Notes: generated by a model not told the origin, from the sequence alone. Shown: positions 49,694 to 59,545, counted from the stretch's first letter. The stretch: DNA of 64,000 bases from Pseudomonas brassicacearum (GCF_003732265.1 NZ_MOBK01000011.1:1-64000); one strand, 5' to 3'. Program-made: numbers and translations.

Positions 49694-50527
49694 ATGAAGC
49701 ACACCGTTGCCAAAGACGTTGACAAAGCCCCCCGCTTCTGGCGTGACGATGCCCTGCCCTTCATCGAAGCCCGCTCCATCGCCGACGGCCGCGAGGTCTG
49801 CTACACCCGGCATTCCCATGAGCACTTTTCCATCGGTGCGATCACCGCCGGGCGCAGCACCTACCTTCACGAGCAAGCGCAGTTCGAGGTCAGCACCGGC
49901 ACCGTGGTGTTGATGAACCCTGATGATGTGCATGCCTGCAATCCGATCGACGACCAGCCGTGGTCGTACCTGATGCTGTACGTCGAGACGCCTTGGCTGA
50001 CCGATCTGCAACATCAGCTCGGTTTCAGCCAGGACTCGGCCTTCAGACGGTTTTCCATCACCCACACCCGCGACGGCAACCTGTTCGCCGGCCTCAACGA
50101 TTTGTACGAAATACTGGTTGATCCTCTGCAGGATGTGTTGTGCAAACACAGCGCGGCGGTAGAGTTTTTTACCGAAGTACAACAGCGGCTCAACCCGGTC
50201 GATCAAGCGCCGCGCGAACCCAATTTCAAGCTGGAGCGGGCTGCCGACTACATTTGTGACAACTGCACACACCCACTCAAGCTCGAAGACATTTGCGACG
50301 CGGCTCAACTGTCGCCGTCCTACCTGATTCGCGCCTTCAAGCAACATTACGGCATGACACCCCATGCCTTTCTGGTTAACCGGCGTATCCAGTTCGCTCG
50401 TGATCAATTGCGCATTGGCAAGTTGATTGCTGATGTTGCCCTGGAAGCGGGATTTGCTGATCAGGCGCATTTCCAGCGCGTCTTCAAACAGCACTTGGCA
50501 GCGACGCCGGGGCAGTATCGCGGCTGA
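49694..50527 (+). CDS. AraC-family transcriptional regulator
   Basis: This 277-residue regulator has an N-terminal cupin-type sensing domain (RHSHEHFSIGAITAGRSTYLHEQ, then VVLMNPDDVHACNP) and a C-terminal pair of HTH motifs. These include LEDICDAAQLSPSYLIRAFKQHYGMTPHAFLVNRRI and IADVALEAGFADQAHFQRVFKQHLAATPGQYRG. The ATG at 49694 has GAGGA eight bases upstream; a TTG six bases earlier is less likely. The nearest genes are ppyR-nnrS (divergent) and the Fic-domain gene (same strand, 174 bp downstream), so its target is unclear. Confidence 0.92.
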   Translation: MKHTVAKDVDKAPRFWRDDALPFIEARSIADGREVCYTRHSHEHFSIGAITAGRSTYLHEQAQFEVSTGTVVLMNPDDVHACNPIDDQPWSYLMLYVETPWLTDLQHQLGFSQDSAFRRFSITHTRDGNLFAGLNDLYEILVDPLQDVLCKHSAAVEFFTEVQQRLNPVDQAPREPNFKLERAADYICDNCTHPLKLEDICDAAQLSPSYLIRAFKQHYGMTPHAFLVNRRIQFARDQLRIGKLIADVALEAGFADQAHFQRVFKQHLAATPGQYRG

Positions 50528-50701
50528 GAAAATACTCTACAGTTAGAACGTTAGTTAATTGCACGGAAACTATTAAAACCGCACTAAACCATATGCAAGT
50601 CATACAAAGACATACAACTAATATGACAACGCAGCGCCCACTTATTTAAGCTCCTCTTCCAAGTCACACCCGAAACCAACATCAGAAGATGGAACTTCTT
50701 T
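50528..50701. other. AT-rich intergenic leader of the Fic-domain gene
   Basis: This stretch is visibly richer in A and T than the surrounding sequence and contains no gene. It presumably carries the promoter of the downstream gene. The change in composition is consistent with horizontal acquisition of the downstream gene. Confidence 0.6.
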
Positions 50702-53700
50702 TTGAGCAATTCATATAACAACCTTTTTAACTCCAACAACCAACAAGAGAAACAATCAATTACCGAGGTTATTGCCAACTTCCTCAGTGATGCAGACGTC
50801 ATGGAAACCATCGGTTGGTCGTGGGACCGCTTATCGGTCACACGCATGACAAACTCTCATCTGGATAACTTGCATCGCCCTGCCGCCATATGCCTATCGA
50901 GGCTTATTCGTCACCCCGACTTTTTAAAGATTCGCGCTGAACGGTCCATCCCCCCGACAAGTTCTTTTCAAGTCGATGAGTCGGGTCATCTCTATTACAC
51001 CCATGAGAACATCAGCAGCCGCACCGTCGAAACCGACGTTATCACCGTCGGCTACTTCTCTGCCCGCACAGACATCACTCACTATGTCGCCGGTCTTGAA
51101 TCGTTCGAAGAAGACCTTCAACTGTTGGCGAGTATGGCCAGGTTGACCGGTGGGTGGGTGACCGCCACCGAGAAAATGGCGGTCAGTCAGTGGTTAAACA
51201 TTCACGGCTTGCCACTGCCTGGCACCGTAGAAAGCGCCAAAGAGCTGATCGACTTGATCAATCACTCGACACTGCCAGACAGCCCTGCTTATGAAAATTA
51301 CTGGCAACTACTGGATTCACCGGAAGACTCTCCGTTCAATCTCACGGAAGAAAACCGTGCACTCATTCGCCAGGTCTCCGAGGCGCAAACCGCAGGCGAA
51401 GTTTCTCTGGTTGCCCTGCTTGGCGATTCGCTGAGACTCGAAAGCGGTTCCTCCGATGGATTGCCCACCAGCCAAAGTTACCGAATGGCGCGGCTGATCG
51501 ACATTGCCGTGCGGGCCTCCGACAATGGGCAAGCGTACATCGATGCCTTGGGATGGTTCGCCGATGAGACGGGCCTCAAACCCGCAGAGCCGTTTATTGA
51601 GCAACTGGTCATCGCGGCGATACTGCTTGACCTGGACCCCGCTGCTGATCGGGCCAATACCACATTTGCCGGCTTCGACCTCTATTCCAAACGATACTTG
51701 CTGGCCAGTCCGGCCGACGTTCGCACGCAACTTGAACAGCATTTGGTTTCTACATTCAAACTGCATGAACTCTTTTCGCCGCTGGTGGCAGAGCTGATCC
51801 TGGGAGGCATGGCACCGGAATATCTGGTCCATGATCTGCCGCCCGAATTACACCTTGGAACGCCCGGCTGGGTTGTATTCACCCAAGCCGTGCACTTTGC
51901 CGAATCGATTGTTCACGGCGTTTCTCGAAGCATGACGTATCAGCAGTTGCTCGGGTTTGGCCGGGTATCGGAATTGAGCCCGGCTGTAAAAAACCTGTCG
52001 ACGACGGTATCGGTCGATCCGGTCATCACCTGGGCCTTGATGAACAGGCTTGTCTCCCGGGACGCCGAAGGCAACCTGAGCACGGATGCTGTGACCCTGG
52101 CCATGGATGAATATCAACAGCACATCGATATGATCAACAGCGCCGTGAATCAACTGGGCAAGCCATTACCCCATCGCAAGGCACTTGCGTTGAAAGAGTT
52201 GAAATCCTGGGAATCGGACTGCGACCCTGAAGAATTGTTGGTCAAACATCGCGGTACCGGTGGAGGGGCGGGAAGAAAGGTGTCGGTGATAGACCTTTAT
52301 ATGGGGGACGAACTTCATACTGAGGAATGGGACCGGATCTCAGGAGAAAGTGTTTACAAGTCTTTCCCTCACCTGGTCCGCATGCCTCCCGTTGCCGAAC
52401 TGTACGAGCCGGTCTTTGACGACCATATCGATATGATGACCCACGGGTTATCTGCCTCGATCAACATTGCATTTTCGCAACTTCGCCCCCTGGACAGGCA
52501 GTTCATCGAAGAAGGGCATTTGGCTATTTACCAGGTTTATTCGTGGGGACCGGCCGGACTTGACGGCGTCGTTCCATTGGGCGAAAAACACCCGTATGGA
52601 ACCTTCATCTATGCACGAAAAGATTCGCAACTTCGTTGTTATGAACTTTTCCCACTCAGAATGGAATGTGTTTTAAACAAGGAACTTGTCGAACATTATC
52701 GATTGAATCCCTTCAACACTGACGACGCCGACTATCCGGAAAAACGAGTATTCATGGATTACCCCATCGACGCTCGTGCTTACTTCAAGAACTTGCCAGC
52801 CCGTAGCGGCCAGAATTCTCAGGTTGTCTTCCACAAACTCGGCGAGTTCAATGTACCTTCTGACAATACCGACACTACTTCGCCGAACCGCTACTTCCGC
52901 TCCCAGCGGAAAAATGAAATCAGCGATTTTATTGCCAAGCAGAACCCGTACTTCAACAAAGCCGCCTTGAAAACGTTGAGCCTTGACGAGACAGCACGCG
53001 AAAAAGCAATTGCCAGTACCGATGCCGCATTTAACGTCATTTTGAACCTGATCATTCCGTTCAAAGGCTGCATTGAGGACCTGTCCTCAGGTGTTCCCTC
53101 CAGACAACGTAGCGCGATACTGGGGTGCGTCATCGACGCCGCAGCGCTGGTCATGTCCTTCGCGATTATCGGCGTCAAAGTCGTCGCGATCAGTGCAAAA
53201 GCCTCGACCCTGGTGTCGAAACTGTTGTCTGCGTCCAAAGTTGTGGCCGGTACCGCCGCCAGTCTGGTCAATCCGGTCAGCGGTGCATCACATCTGCTCA
53301 AGGGGGGCGCCAAGCTACTCGGCCGGGGCGTAGCAAAACTAAGCGGCAGCGGCCTCTCCGCGTCACACGCTGCCAGACAGCAACTGCGTTATATAACCGG
53401 TGCCAACAACTATAACTTGATCAAGGCCGTCGACCATACCGGTGTCGGGCCCCGGCTTCGCATGTCGCTGGACACGGTTGCCCATGGGCGTGCGCTGTTC
53501 AAGGACGACAGCATTCAGACGGTCGAACAGATTGTCGCCCGTCTGGGGGACAAGAACATTCGATTGCCCGAGGGTGCGACCCACCTTGAACTTGAGCATC
53601 TGTTCAATAAAGCGGTCATCGAATCGGCGATCCCATTCAAGCAAGCGCAGGATCTGGAGGCATTGATCGGCCGAACGGCGGTCGATGACCTGTTCGCCGC

Positions 53701-54346
53701 AGTCCTGGACAAATCGCAATATGGCTACACCACCGCACGGTCCGCATCGGGTGCCCAAGGGTATGCCGACACGCTGGCCACCTATGCCCAGTTCGAAGCA
53801 AAAAACGTCAATTACATGAAGGGCTACCAGCAAAACGTGCTGATACAGGATCTGGGCAAGGCGCCGTTTAACCAGGCCATGCCGGAAGCAACGTTCAACC
53901 CGAACGGCTTTACGGATAATTCGCGCAGGGCCGGTGCCTGGATTGTCAACGGTTCGACCTCTCCCGGTAATGACGTTGAGAGCATCGTTCAGGTCCTGCG
54001 TGACTATGCAGGCAACAACAAACCGCTGACCGATCCGGCGGTGATCAAAGAGGTGCACGCACGGATTGCCCCCGCGACCTCTGACGTCGTGCGCATTGGC
54101 GTCAATGACAAGAAGTACGCCAGCAACATCAGTGGCTTCGCCGCAATGGAGCAGCACCTGAAAACGCTGGACACCGGCCATGAGTACTTCGACAAACATT
54201 TGCTGGCAACTGTCGTGGGTTTCCACGGTTTGGGCGACGGCAATGGCCGCACAGGTCGCGCGCTGTATGCCATCAGCCAACTGCGAAACAACCGCTTCAC
54301 TGCGCTGACAAAAAACGAGTTCAGTTTGCTGCACGGCCTCGATTGA
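50702..54346 (+). CDS. Very large toxin-like protein with C-terminal Fic (AMPylation) domain
   Basis: This 1214-residue protein starts at TTG 50702; no in-frame ATG exists before residue 34. Its N-terminal ~780 residues resemble the large toxin-like (dermonecrotic-toxin/DUF6543-type) proteins of fluorescent pseudomonads. An amphipathic/hydrophobic region follows at about 805-885 (CVIDAAALVMSFAIIGVKVV, then Gly/Ala/Lys-rich helices), which could mediate membrane insertion. The last ~130 residues form a Fic fold. VIKEVHARI (about 1114) begins it, a flap-like RIGVNDKKY follows, and residues 1175-1186 read HGLGDGNGRTGR, keeping catalytic His, Asp, the GNG anion hole and both Arg. No (S/T)xxxE(G/N) inhibitory helix is visible here or in a neighbour. 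No secretion signal or immunity gene is apparent. The Fic call is strong; the effector role is inferred. Confidence 0.82.
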   Translation: MSNSYNNLFNSNNQQEKQSITEVIANFLSDADVMETIGWSWDRLSVTRMTNSHLDNLHRPAAICLSRLIRHPDFLKIRAERSIPPTSSFQVDESGHLYYTHENISSRTVETDVITVGYFSARTDITHYVAGLESFEEDLQLLASMARLTGGWVTATEKMAVSQWLNIHGLPLPGTVESAKELIDLINHSTLPDSPAYENYWQLLDSPEDSPFNLTEENRALIRQVSEAQTAGEVSLVALLGDSLRLESGSSDGLPTSQSYRMARLIDIAVRASDNGQAYIDALGWFADETGLKPAEPFIEQLVIAAILLDLDPAADRANTTFAGFDLYSKRYLLASPADVRTQLEQHLVSTFKLHELFSPLVAELILGGMAPEYLVHDLPPELHLGTPGWVVFTQAVHFAESIVHGVSRSMTYQQLLGFGRVSELSPAVKNLSTTVSVDPVITWALMNRLVSRDAEGNLSTDAVTLAMDEYQQHIDMINSAVNQLGKPLPHRKALALKELKSWESDCDPEELLVKHRGTGGGAGRKVSVIDLYMGDELHTEEWDRISGESVYKSFPHLVRMPPVAELYEPVFDDHIDMMTHGLSASINIAFSQLRPLDRQFIEEGHLAIYQVYSWGPAGLDGVVPLGEKHPYGTFIYARKDSQLRCYELFPLRMECVLNKELVEHYRLNPFNTDDADYPEKRVFMDYPIDARAYFKNLPARSGQNSQVVFHKLGEFNVPSDNTDTTSPNRYFRSQRKNEISDFIAKQNPYFNKAALKTLSLDETAREKAIASTDAAFNVILNLIIPFKGCIEDLSSGVPSRQRSAILGCVIDAAALVMSFAIIGVKVVAISAKASTLVSKLLSASKVVAGTAASLVNPVSGASHLLKGGAKLLGRGVAKLSGSGLSASHAARQQLRYITGANNYNLIKAVDHTGVGPRLRMSLDTVAHGRALFKDDSIQTVEQIVARLGDKNIRLPEGATHLELEHLFNKAVIESAIPFKQAQDLEALIGRTAVDDLFAAVLDKSQYGYTTARSASGAQGYADTLATYAQFEAKNVNYMKGYQQNVLIQDLGKAPFNQAMPEATFNPNGFTDNSRRAGAWIVNGSTSPGNDVESIVQVLRDYAGNNKPLTDPAVIKEVHARIAPATSDVVRIGVNDKKYASNISGFAAMEQHLKTLDTGHEYFDKHLLATVVGFHGLGDGNGRTGRALYAISQLRNNRFTALTKNEFSLLHGLD

Positions 54347-54363
54347 GGCGACTTGTCTTGGGG

Positions 54364-54951
54364 TCAGGAAACCAGCAGATACACGGCACTCGCCCCCAGC
54401 AATAGCGCCATGACCCGGTTGAACAAGCGCATTCCTGCCGGATTATTCAAATAACCCTGCAGGAATGTTCCGGCATACACCCAACACCCCACCGACACAT
54501 AACAGATCACCAAATACACCGCCGCAAACTGCCACACCAACCGCGCCTCGCCGTCCGCGACGAAGGCGCCCATCCCCGCCACGCAGGCCAGCCAGGCTTT
54601 CGGGTTGAGCCATTGCATCACCGCGCCGTACAGCATCGACGGCGCCCGGCGCGACTCTTTGGCGTCGATGCGACCATCGTCCGCTGCAAGCTTCCAGGCC
54701 ATGAACAACAGAAACGCCACGCCCGCCCATTGCACCGCCCGCGTCAGCGCCGGCCACACCTGCAAGACCTCATGCAGCCCCAGCCCCATCAACACCAACA
54801 ACAAAACGAACCCCAGCGTAGCCCCGGCGACGTGTCGCTGACTGGCGCGAAAGCCAAACTGCGCACCCGAGCTCAACGCCACAATGTTCACCGGCCCCGG
54901 CGTGATTGACGCCACCAGTGCAAACGTTGCCATGGAAATCAACAGACTCAT
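54364..54951 (-). CDS. LysE-family amino-acid/metabolite exporter
   Basis: This 195-residue inner-membrane protein of the LysE/RhtB superfamily has six hydrophobic segments. The N-terminal SITPGPVNIVALSSGAQFGFRAS holds the family PGP motif, and QWLNPKAWLACVAGMGAF is the family's NPK motif region. These proteins export amino acids or small metabolites by proton exchange. It converges on the Fic gene (18 bp between ends) and follows TctA by 95 bp without overlap. Cargo unknown. Confidence 0.88.
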   Translation of the reverse strand: MSLLISMATFALVASITPGPVNIVALSSGAQFGFRASQRHVAGATLGFVLLLVLMGLGLHEVLQVWPALTRAVQWAGVAFLLFMAWKLAADDGRIDAKESRRAPSMLYGAVMQWLNPKAWLACVAGMGAFVADGEARLVWQFAAVYLVICYVSVGCWVYAGTFLQGYLNNPAGMRLFNRVMALLLGASAVYLLVS

Positions 54952-55046
54952 CGCACACCTTCTTCAATTCAGGGAACTCAGCGCTCACGGTACTGAGCGC
55001 CAAACCCTGCGTATTGAAGAAAACTGCCTATCGCGTTTTGTAGGGC

Positions 55047-56555
55047 TTAATCGTCCTCATGCAGCTTGATGCCCCGAGCATGGAGCAAATGCGGGACGAT
55101 CAGCACCAGCAGCGTCAGTGCGAGGAACGACGCGGCAATGGGTTGTGTGAGAAAGGTTGTCCAGTCACCCTCGCTGATGGACAAGGCATTACGCAGCTGC
55201 TTTTCAGCCATCGGCCCCAGCAACATACCCACGATGACCGGCGCCACGGGGAAATCAAAACGCCGCATCAGCACTCCGCCCCAGCCGATGCCGAGCATCA
55301 GCAAAAGATCGAACGAGGAGTGACGCATGCCGTACACACCGATGGTGGCGAACACCAGGATGCCAGCGTTCAGGTAAGGACGCGGAATCTGCAGCAGCTT
55401 GACCCACAACCCCACCAGCGGCAGGTTCAGCACCAGCAGGATGACGTTGCCGATGTACAGCGAGGCGACAAGGGTCCAGACCAGATCCCCCGAGGTCTGG
55501 AACAGCATCGGGCCCGGTTGCAGGTTGTAGTTCTGGAACGCGGCCAGCAGGATGGCGGCCGTGGCAGAGGTCGGAATGCCCAGCGTCAGCAGCGGCACCA
55601 ACGAGCCGGTGGCACTGGCGTTGTTGGCCGCCTCAGGCCCGGCAACGCCTTCAATCGCGCCCTCGCCTTTGCTGCCGGCAAACTCTTTCGGGTATTTGCT
55701 CAGTTTGCGTTCGGCCGAATAGGACAGAAATGTCGGAATCTCGGCCCCACCGGCGGGAATCGAACCGAACGGAAAGCCGATCAGCGTGCCGCGCAGCCAG
55801 GCCGGAACGGAGCGTTTCCAGTCGGCGCGGGTCATCCACAACGAGGTCAAACGGTGCCGGTTGCTGGCTTCTTCTTTTTGATACAACAAGCTGTATAACG
55901 CCTCCCCCACCGCAAACAGCCCCACCGCCACCAGCACCACTTCAATGCCGTCCACCAACTCAGGCACCCCCAGTGTGTAGCGAGCAATGCCCGAGGTCGA
56001 ATCCAGGCCGATCAAGCCAATGGCCAGGCCCACCCCCAGCGAGGCGAAACCGCGCAGCATCGACGCGCCGAGGACCGCCGACACGGTGGTGAACGACAAC
56101 ACCAGAATCGCAAAATACTCTGCCGGGCCAAATTTCAGCGCCAGCGTGGCAACCACCGGGGCAAACAGGGTCAGCAAAATCGTGGCAATCGTCCCGGCCA
56201 CAAATGAACCGATGGCCGCCGTGGCAAGCGCCGGCCCGGCCCTGCCGTTGCGGGCCATCAGGTTTCCCTCCAGGGCCGTGACCATGGAGGACGACTCCCC
56301 CGGCGTGTTGAGCAAAATGGAAGTCGTCGAGCCGCCAAACTGTGCGCCGTAGTAGATACCGGCAAACATGATCAGCGCCCCGGTAGGATCGACCTTGGCA
56401 GTGATCGGCAGCAACAGCGCCACGGTCAGCGCCGGCCCGATGCCGGGCAACACGCCAATCGCCGTGCCGAGCAGACAGCCGATAAAGCCCCACATCAGGT
56501 TGATCGGCGACAACGCCGCGGAAAACCCCATCGCCAGACTTGCAAGAATATCCAC
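55047..56555 (-). CDS. tctA: Tripartite tricarboxylate transporter large permease (TctA)
   Basis: This 502-residue inner-membrane protein has about twelve helices. It carries the TctA signatures GVLPGIGPALTVALLLPIT, GIYYGAQFGGSTTSILLNTPGE, SIPAGGAEIPTFLSYSAERKLSK, GVAGPEAANNASATGSLVPLLTLGIPTSATAAILLAA and FDFPVAPVIVGMLLGP. It starts at GTG 56555 with AAGGAG about ten bases upstream. With TctB and the TctC receptor it imports a di- or tricarboxylate; the ligand is unknown. Confidence 0.95.
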   Translation of the reverse strand: MDILASLAMGFSAALSPINLMWGFIGCLLGTAIGVLPGIGPALTVALLLPITAKVDPTGALIMFAGIYYGAQFGGSTTSILLNTPGESSSMVTALEGNLMARNGRAGPALATAAIGSFVAGTIATILLTLFAPVVATLALKFGPAEYFAILVLSFTTVSAVLGASMLRGFASLGVGLAIGLIGLDSTSGIARYTLGVPELVDGIEVVLVAVGLFAVGEALYSLLYQKEEASNRHRLTSLWMTRADWKRSVPAWLRGTLIGFPFGSIPAGGAEIPTFLSYSAERKLSKYPKEFAGSKGEGAIEGVAGPEAANNASATGSLVPLLTLGIPTSATAAILLAAFQNYNLQPGPMLFQTSGDLVWTLVASLYIGNVILLVLNLPLVGLWVKLLQIPRPYLNAGILVFATIGVYGMRHSSFDLLLMLGIGWGGVLMRRFDFPVAPVIVGMLLGPMAEKQLRNALSISEGDWTTFLTQPIAASFLALTLLVLIVPHLLHARGIKLHEDD

Positions 56556-56579
56556 CGGGTTGATCTCCTTCGGCCCGAC

Positions 56580-57074
56580 TCAGATCCAGGCGTTGACAAG
56601 GGGCGGCAGGGAAACCCCGAGCCCGGCGTTGAACAGCCAGTAGATCGGCAGCGTCAGGGCAATGCCGATGGCCAGGTCGCGCAGCGGATGACGACTGCCA
56701 AACCCGCGTGCAGCGCAGACAAACAACAGCCCGGCGGCGAGCACGAAGCCGATCAGGTTAATCAGCACCGCCACGCCCACCAGTCCCGCCGTGACCCACG
56801 CCGCACCCCGTTTGCCGCCGGGCAGCGCTTTGGCCGATTCATCGTCGTGATCCGCCAGCTCGCGAAAACCACCGGTAACGGCCTGATAACTCAGCAGCAA
56901 CCCAACGACGCCAAGGAACACCGCCAACCCGTAGGGATAGACATGCGCGCCCAAAATGACGAAACCCATCTCGGGCGGAAACCGGAAGGCACCGACCGCC
57001 AGAACGGCGCTGATGGCGATCAGGCCAAGGCCGATCGCCAACTGTGGCGGCACAATGTTGCGCGGGCCGGCCAT
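56580..57074 (-). CDS. tctB: Tripartite tricarboxylate transporter small subunit (TctB)
   Basis: This 164-residue protein has four membrane helices of the TctB family (ISAVLAVGAFRFPP, YGLAVFLGVVGLLLSYQAV, GLVGVAVLINLIGFVLAAGLLFVCAARGFG, IGIALTLPIYWLFNAGLGVSLP). It is encoded one base after tctC and 24 bp before tctA, the standard tctCBA order. Confidence 0.92.
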   Translation of the reverse strand: MAGPRNIVPPQLAIGLGLIAISAVLAVGAFRFPPEMGFVILGAHVYPYGLAVFLGVVGLLLSYQAVTGGFRELADHDDESAKALPGGKRGAAWVTAGLVGVAVLINLIGFVLAAGLLFVCAARGFGSRHPLRDLAIGIALTLPIYWLFNAGLGVSLPPLVNAWI

Positions 57075-57075
57075 G

Positions 57076-58044
57076 TCAATTCAGCAGCCCGACGTTGACC
57101 AGCATCGCGTGCAACCGCACGTGTTCTTCGGCGACAAACTTGCCGAACTCATCGCCGGTCAACACGCTCGGCGACCATGCGTTGGTCTGGATGTTGTCCT
57201 TCCAGGATTGGCTGTTGGAAGCCGCGACAACGGCGTCGGTCAGTTCTTTACGCTGCTCCGGGCTCAGGCCCGCCGCGCCGTACACACCGCGCCAGTTGCC
57301 GATGATCACGTCGTAACCTTTCTCTTTGAGGGTCGGTGCATCAATGCCGGGAACGCGCTCCGGCGCGCCGATGGCGAGCACGCGGAACTGGCCGTTCTTG
57401 ATGTATTGACCCAGTTCGGCATAACCGCCGGTGATCACTTTGATCTGCCCGCCCAACGCCTGAGCAACCACTTCACCGCCACCGGCGAAAGCGACGTAGT
57501 TGACCTTGCTCACCGGGATGTCCATTTTGCCGGCCAGTTCGGCGATGCCGATGTGATCGACCGAGCCTTTGGAGCCGCCGCCCCACGTGATGCTGGTCGG
57601 TTTTTCCTTGAAGGCCTTGAGCAAGTCTTCCAGGGTTTTGAACTCGGACTCTTTGCGCACTGCAATCACGTTGTACTCCGTGAACAACCGGGCAATCGGT
57701 GTCACGTCCTTCAAGGTGATTTGCGGTTTGTTCTGTTCAATGCCCGCGACCATGATCGCGCCCACCACCAGCAACGCATCGCGATCACCCTTGGTGCTGT
57801 TGGCAAACTGCGCAAGCCCCAGTGTTCCGCCAGCCCCGCCCTTGTTTTCGAAGGTGGCGGATTTAGCGACTTTGGCCTCGATCATGGCTTTGCCCAGTTC
57901 GCGGGCGGTCTGGTCATAACCGCCTCCGACCGAACCCGGGGCCATGAACTTGACCGTATCCAGCGCCATGGCGGGTGTCGAGAGTGCGACAGCGGTGATC
58001 GCCACGGCGGCGGCGTAGTTGAAACGACGGAACAAAGCGAACAT
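57076..58044 (-). CDS. tctC: Tripartite tricarboxylate transporter receptor (TctC/Bug type)
   Basis: This 322-residue periplasmic binding protein has a signal peptide (YAAAVAITAVALSTPAMA). The Bug-family pattern is clear: VKFMAPGSVGGGYDQTARELGKAM, ENKGGAGGTLGLAQFA, WGGGSKGSVDHIGIAELA and VAFAGGGEVVAQALGGQIKVITGGYAELGQYI. It binds a carboxylate and delivers it to TctAB. The first gene of the operon. No tctDE two-component genes or opdH porin lie in the window, so regulation is not visible. Confidence 0.94.
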   Translation of the reverse strand: MFALFRRFNYAAAVAITAVALSTPAMALDTVKFMAPGSVGGGYDQTARELGKAMIEAKVAKSATFENKGGAGGTLGLAQFANSTKGDRDALLVVGAIMVAGIEQNKPQITLKDVTPIARLFTEYNVIAVRKESEFKTLEDLLKAFKEKPTSITWGGGSKGSVDHIGIAELAGKMDIPVSKVNYVAFAGGGEVVAQALGGQIKVITGGYAELGQYIKNGQFRVLAIGAPERVPGIDAPTLKEKGYDVIIGNWRGVYGAAGLSPEQRKELTDAVVAASNSQSWKDNIQTNAWSPSVLTGDEFGKFVAEEHVRLHAMLVNVGLLN

Positions 58045-58195
58045 GAGCGGTCTCCTGATCTCGTTTTTGTCGGTGCCGGTTGAATCGCGCTCAGGAGCAA
58101 CCCCTGCTCACTGAACATGTGTCTGTGAACAAGCGTAGGTCATGGTTTTGATTGAGGGCGTGTTGTTGTCCAGATCGCCCGATGCCTCGGACTTA

Positions 58196-59527
58196 TTACG
58201 TATGCGCCTCCACTACCCACTTCACTTTCAGCAGCGCTTGTCGAAGCGTGTCCATGTCCACCGAGCCCAGCGCCAACCGCAGGGCGTGAGGCACATGGAG
58301 TGACGTCGCAAAGGGTTCGGCGGTGGACACCGAGACCTGCTCGCGCATCAGCGCTACGGCGATCTGGTCCGCCCGTGCATCTTCCGACAACGGTAGCCAC
58401 AGAAAGTAGGACGACGTATGGCGGATCACGGCAAGTCCGCTCAGCGCCTCATCGGCCAGCTTCTGTCGCGCCTGTGCGTCTTCGCGCTTTTGCGCTTCGA
58501 GCCGGGTGACGGTGCCATCCTCGAGCCAGCCGCAGGCGATGGCCGTCATGACGCCCGGGGTGTTCCAGGTGGTCGCCCTGATCGTACGTTCGAGTTCGGC
58601 GACGTTTTGCTTCGGGGCCGCAATGAAACCAACACGCAGGCCGGTGGCGACGTTCTTGGAGAACCCGGACACGTAAATCGTCCGCTCCGGCGCCAGCTCA
58701 GCGATGGGCGGCGGCGCGTCTTCGGCGAGAAACGCATAGGCCGCGTCCTCGATGATGTGCAGGTCGTGCTTGCGCGCAATCGACACCAGGAGTTCGCGCT
58801 GGTCAGCCGGCATCACCCAGCCCATCGGGTTATGCAGGGTCGGCATGGTGTACACGGCCCGCACCGTCCGGCGGCGGCACAGGTCGTTCAGCGCCTGCAG
58901 ATCCGGGCCGTGCTCCGTGACGGGAATGGGCACGATTTCAAGGTGCAGCGTGGCGGCCAGCACTTTGAAACCCGAGTAGGTCAGCGCGTCCGCCGCGATC
59001 ACGTCACCGGGTCGCAGCAGCGCCATCAGCGTCACCGCCAGACCATGTTGAGCGCCGCTGACAATCAACACGCTGTCGGCGTCGACCGTCAGGCCTCGGC
59101 TGCGCAAATGTCGGGCGATGGAGGCGCGCTCATGCGCACGCCCGCAATGGGGCTGGTAGCGCAGGTGCGATTCCAGGTCGCCGGATAACGCGAGTTGGCG
59201 CAAGGCATTGCGCAACAGGTCGGCCTGCCCCGGCAGCGCGGGATAGTTGAAGTTGAGGTCGATCACTCCCGGCGCAACATCCGGCTGATCGATGCCGTGG
59301 CTGGGCGGCAACGACGTCTCCCGGACAAAGGTCCCGCGCCCGGTTTCACCACTGACCAGCCCCATCGCTTCCAGCTCGGCGTACACCCGGCTGGCCGTGA
59401 CCAGCGCCAGGCCTTCGCTGGCGGCCAACTGACGGTGCGTCGGCAAGCGTGTGCCGGGCAGCAAGCGCCCCGAGTGAATATCAGCGGCCAAAGTGTCCAC
59501 CAGGGACTTGTAACGGGAGCGAGGCAT
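58196..59527 (-). CDS. MocR-family transcriptional regulator (GntR HTH + aminotransferase-like domain)
   Basis: This 443-residue fusion has a GntR-type winged helix (about 5-70: LPGTRLPTHRQLAASEGLALVTASRVYAELEAMGLV) and a fold-type I PLP domain. VSGFSKNVATGLRVGFIAAP contains the PLP-binding lysine, and HNPMGWVMP, DAAYAFLA and the substrate Arg region near the C-terminus are present. MocR proteins use PLP-bound metabolites as signals. It diverges from an EamA exporter, its probable target. The start could instead be TTG 59548 (seven residues longer). Confidence 0.9.
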   Translation of the reverse strand: MPRSRYKSLVDTLAADIHSGRLLPGTRLPTHRQLAASEGLALVTASRVYAELEAMGLVSGETGRGTFVRETSLPPSHGIDQPDVAPGVIDLNFNYPALPGQADLLRNALRQLALSGDLESHLRYQPHCGRAHERASIARHLRSRGLTVDADSVLIVSGAQHGLAVTLMALLRPGDVIAADALTYSGFKVLAATLHLEIVPIPVTEHGPDLQALNDLCRRRTVRAVYTMPTLHNPMGWVMPADQRELLVSIARKHDLHIIEDAAYAFLAEDAPPPIAELAPERTIYVSGFSKNVATGLRVGFIAAPKQNVAELERTIRATTWNTPGVMTAIACGWLEDGTVTRLEAQKREDAQARQKLADEALSGLAVIRHTSSYFLWLPLSEDARADQIAVALMREQVSVSTAEPFATSLHVPHALRLALGSVDMDTLRQALLKVKWVVEAHT

Positions 59528-59545
59528 CGTGGGATGTATCCATGA

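Noticed and set aside
50689..50718. ATG start for the Fic-domain gene
   Set aside because: The ATG at 50689 is in another frame and meets a stop within ten codons. The TTG at 50702 is the earliest usable in-frame start.
54982..55001. Terminator after tctA (gcgctca/tgagcgc)
   Set aside because: The 7-bp stem lacks a T-run on the minus strand, and similar short stems occur by chance at this GC content.
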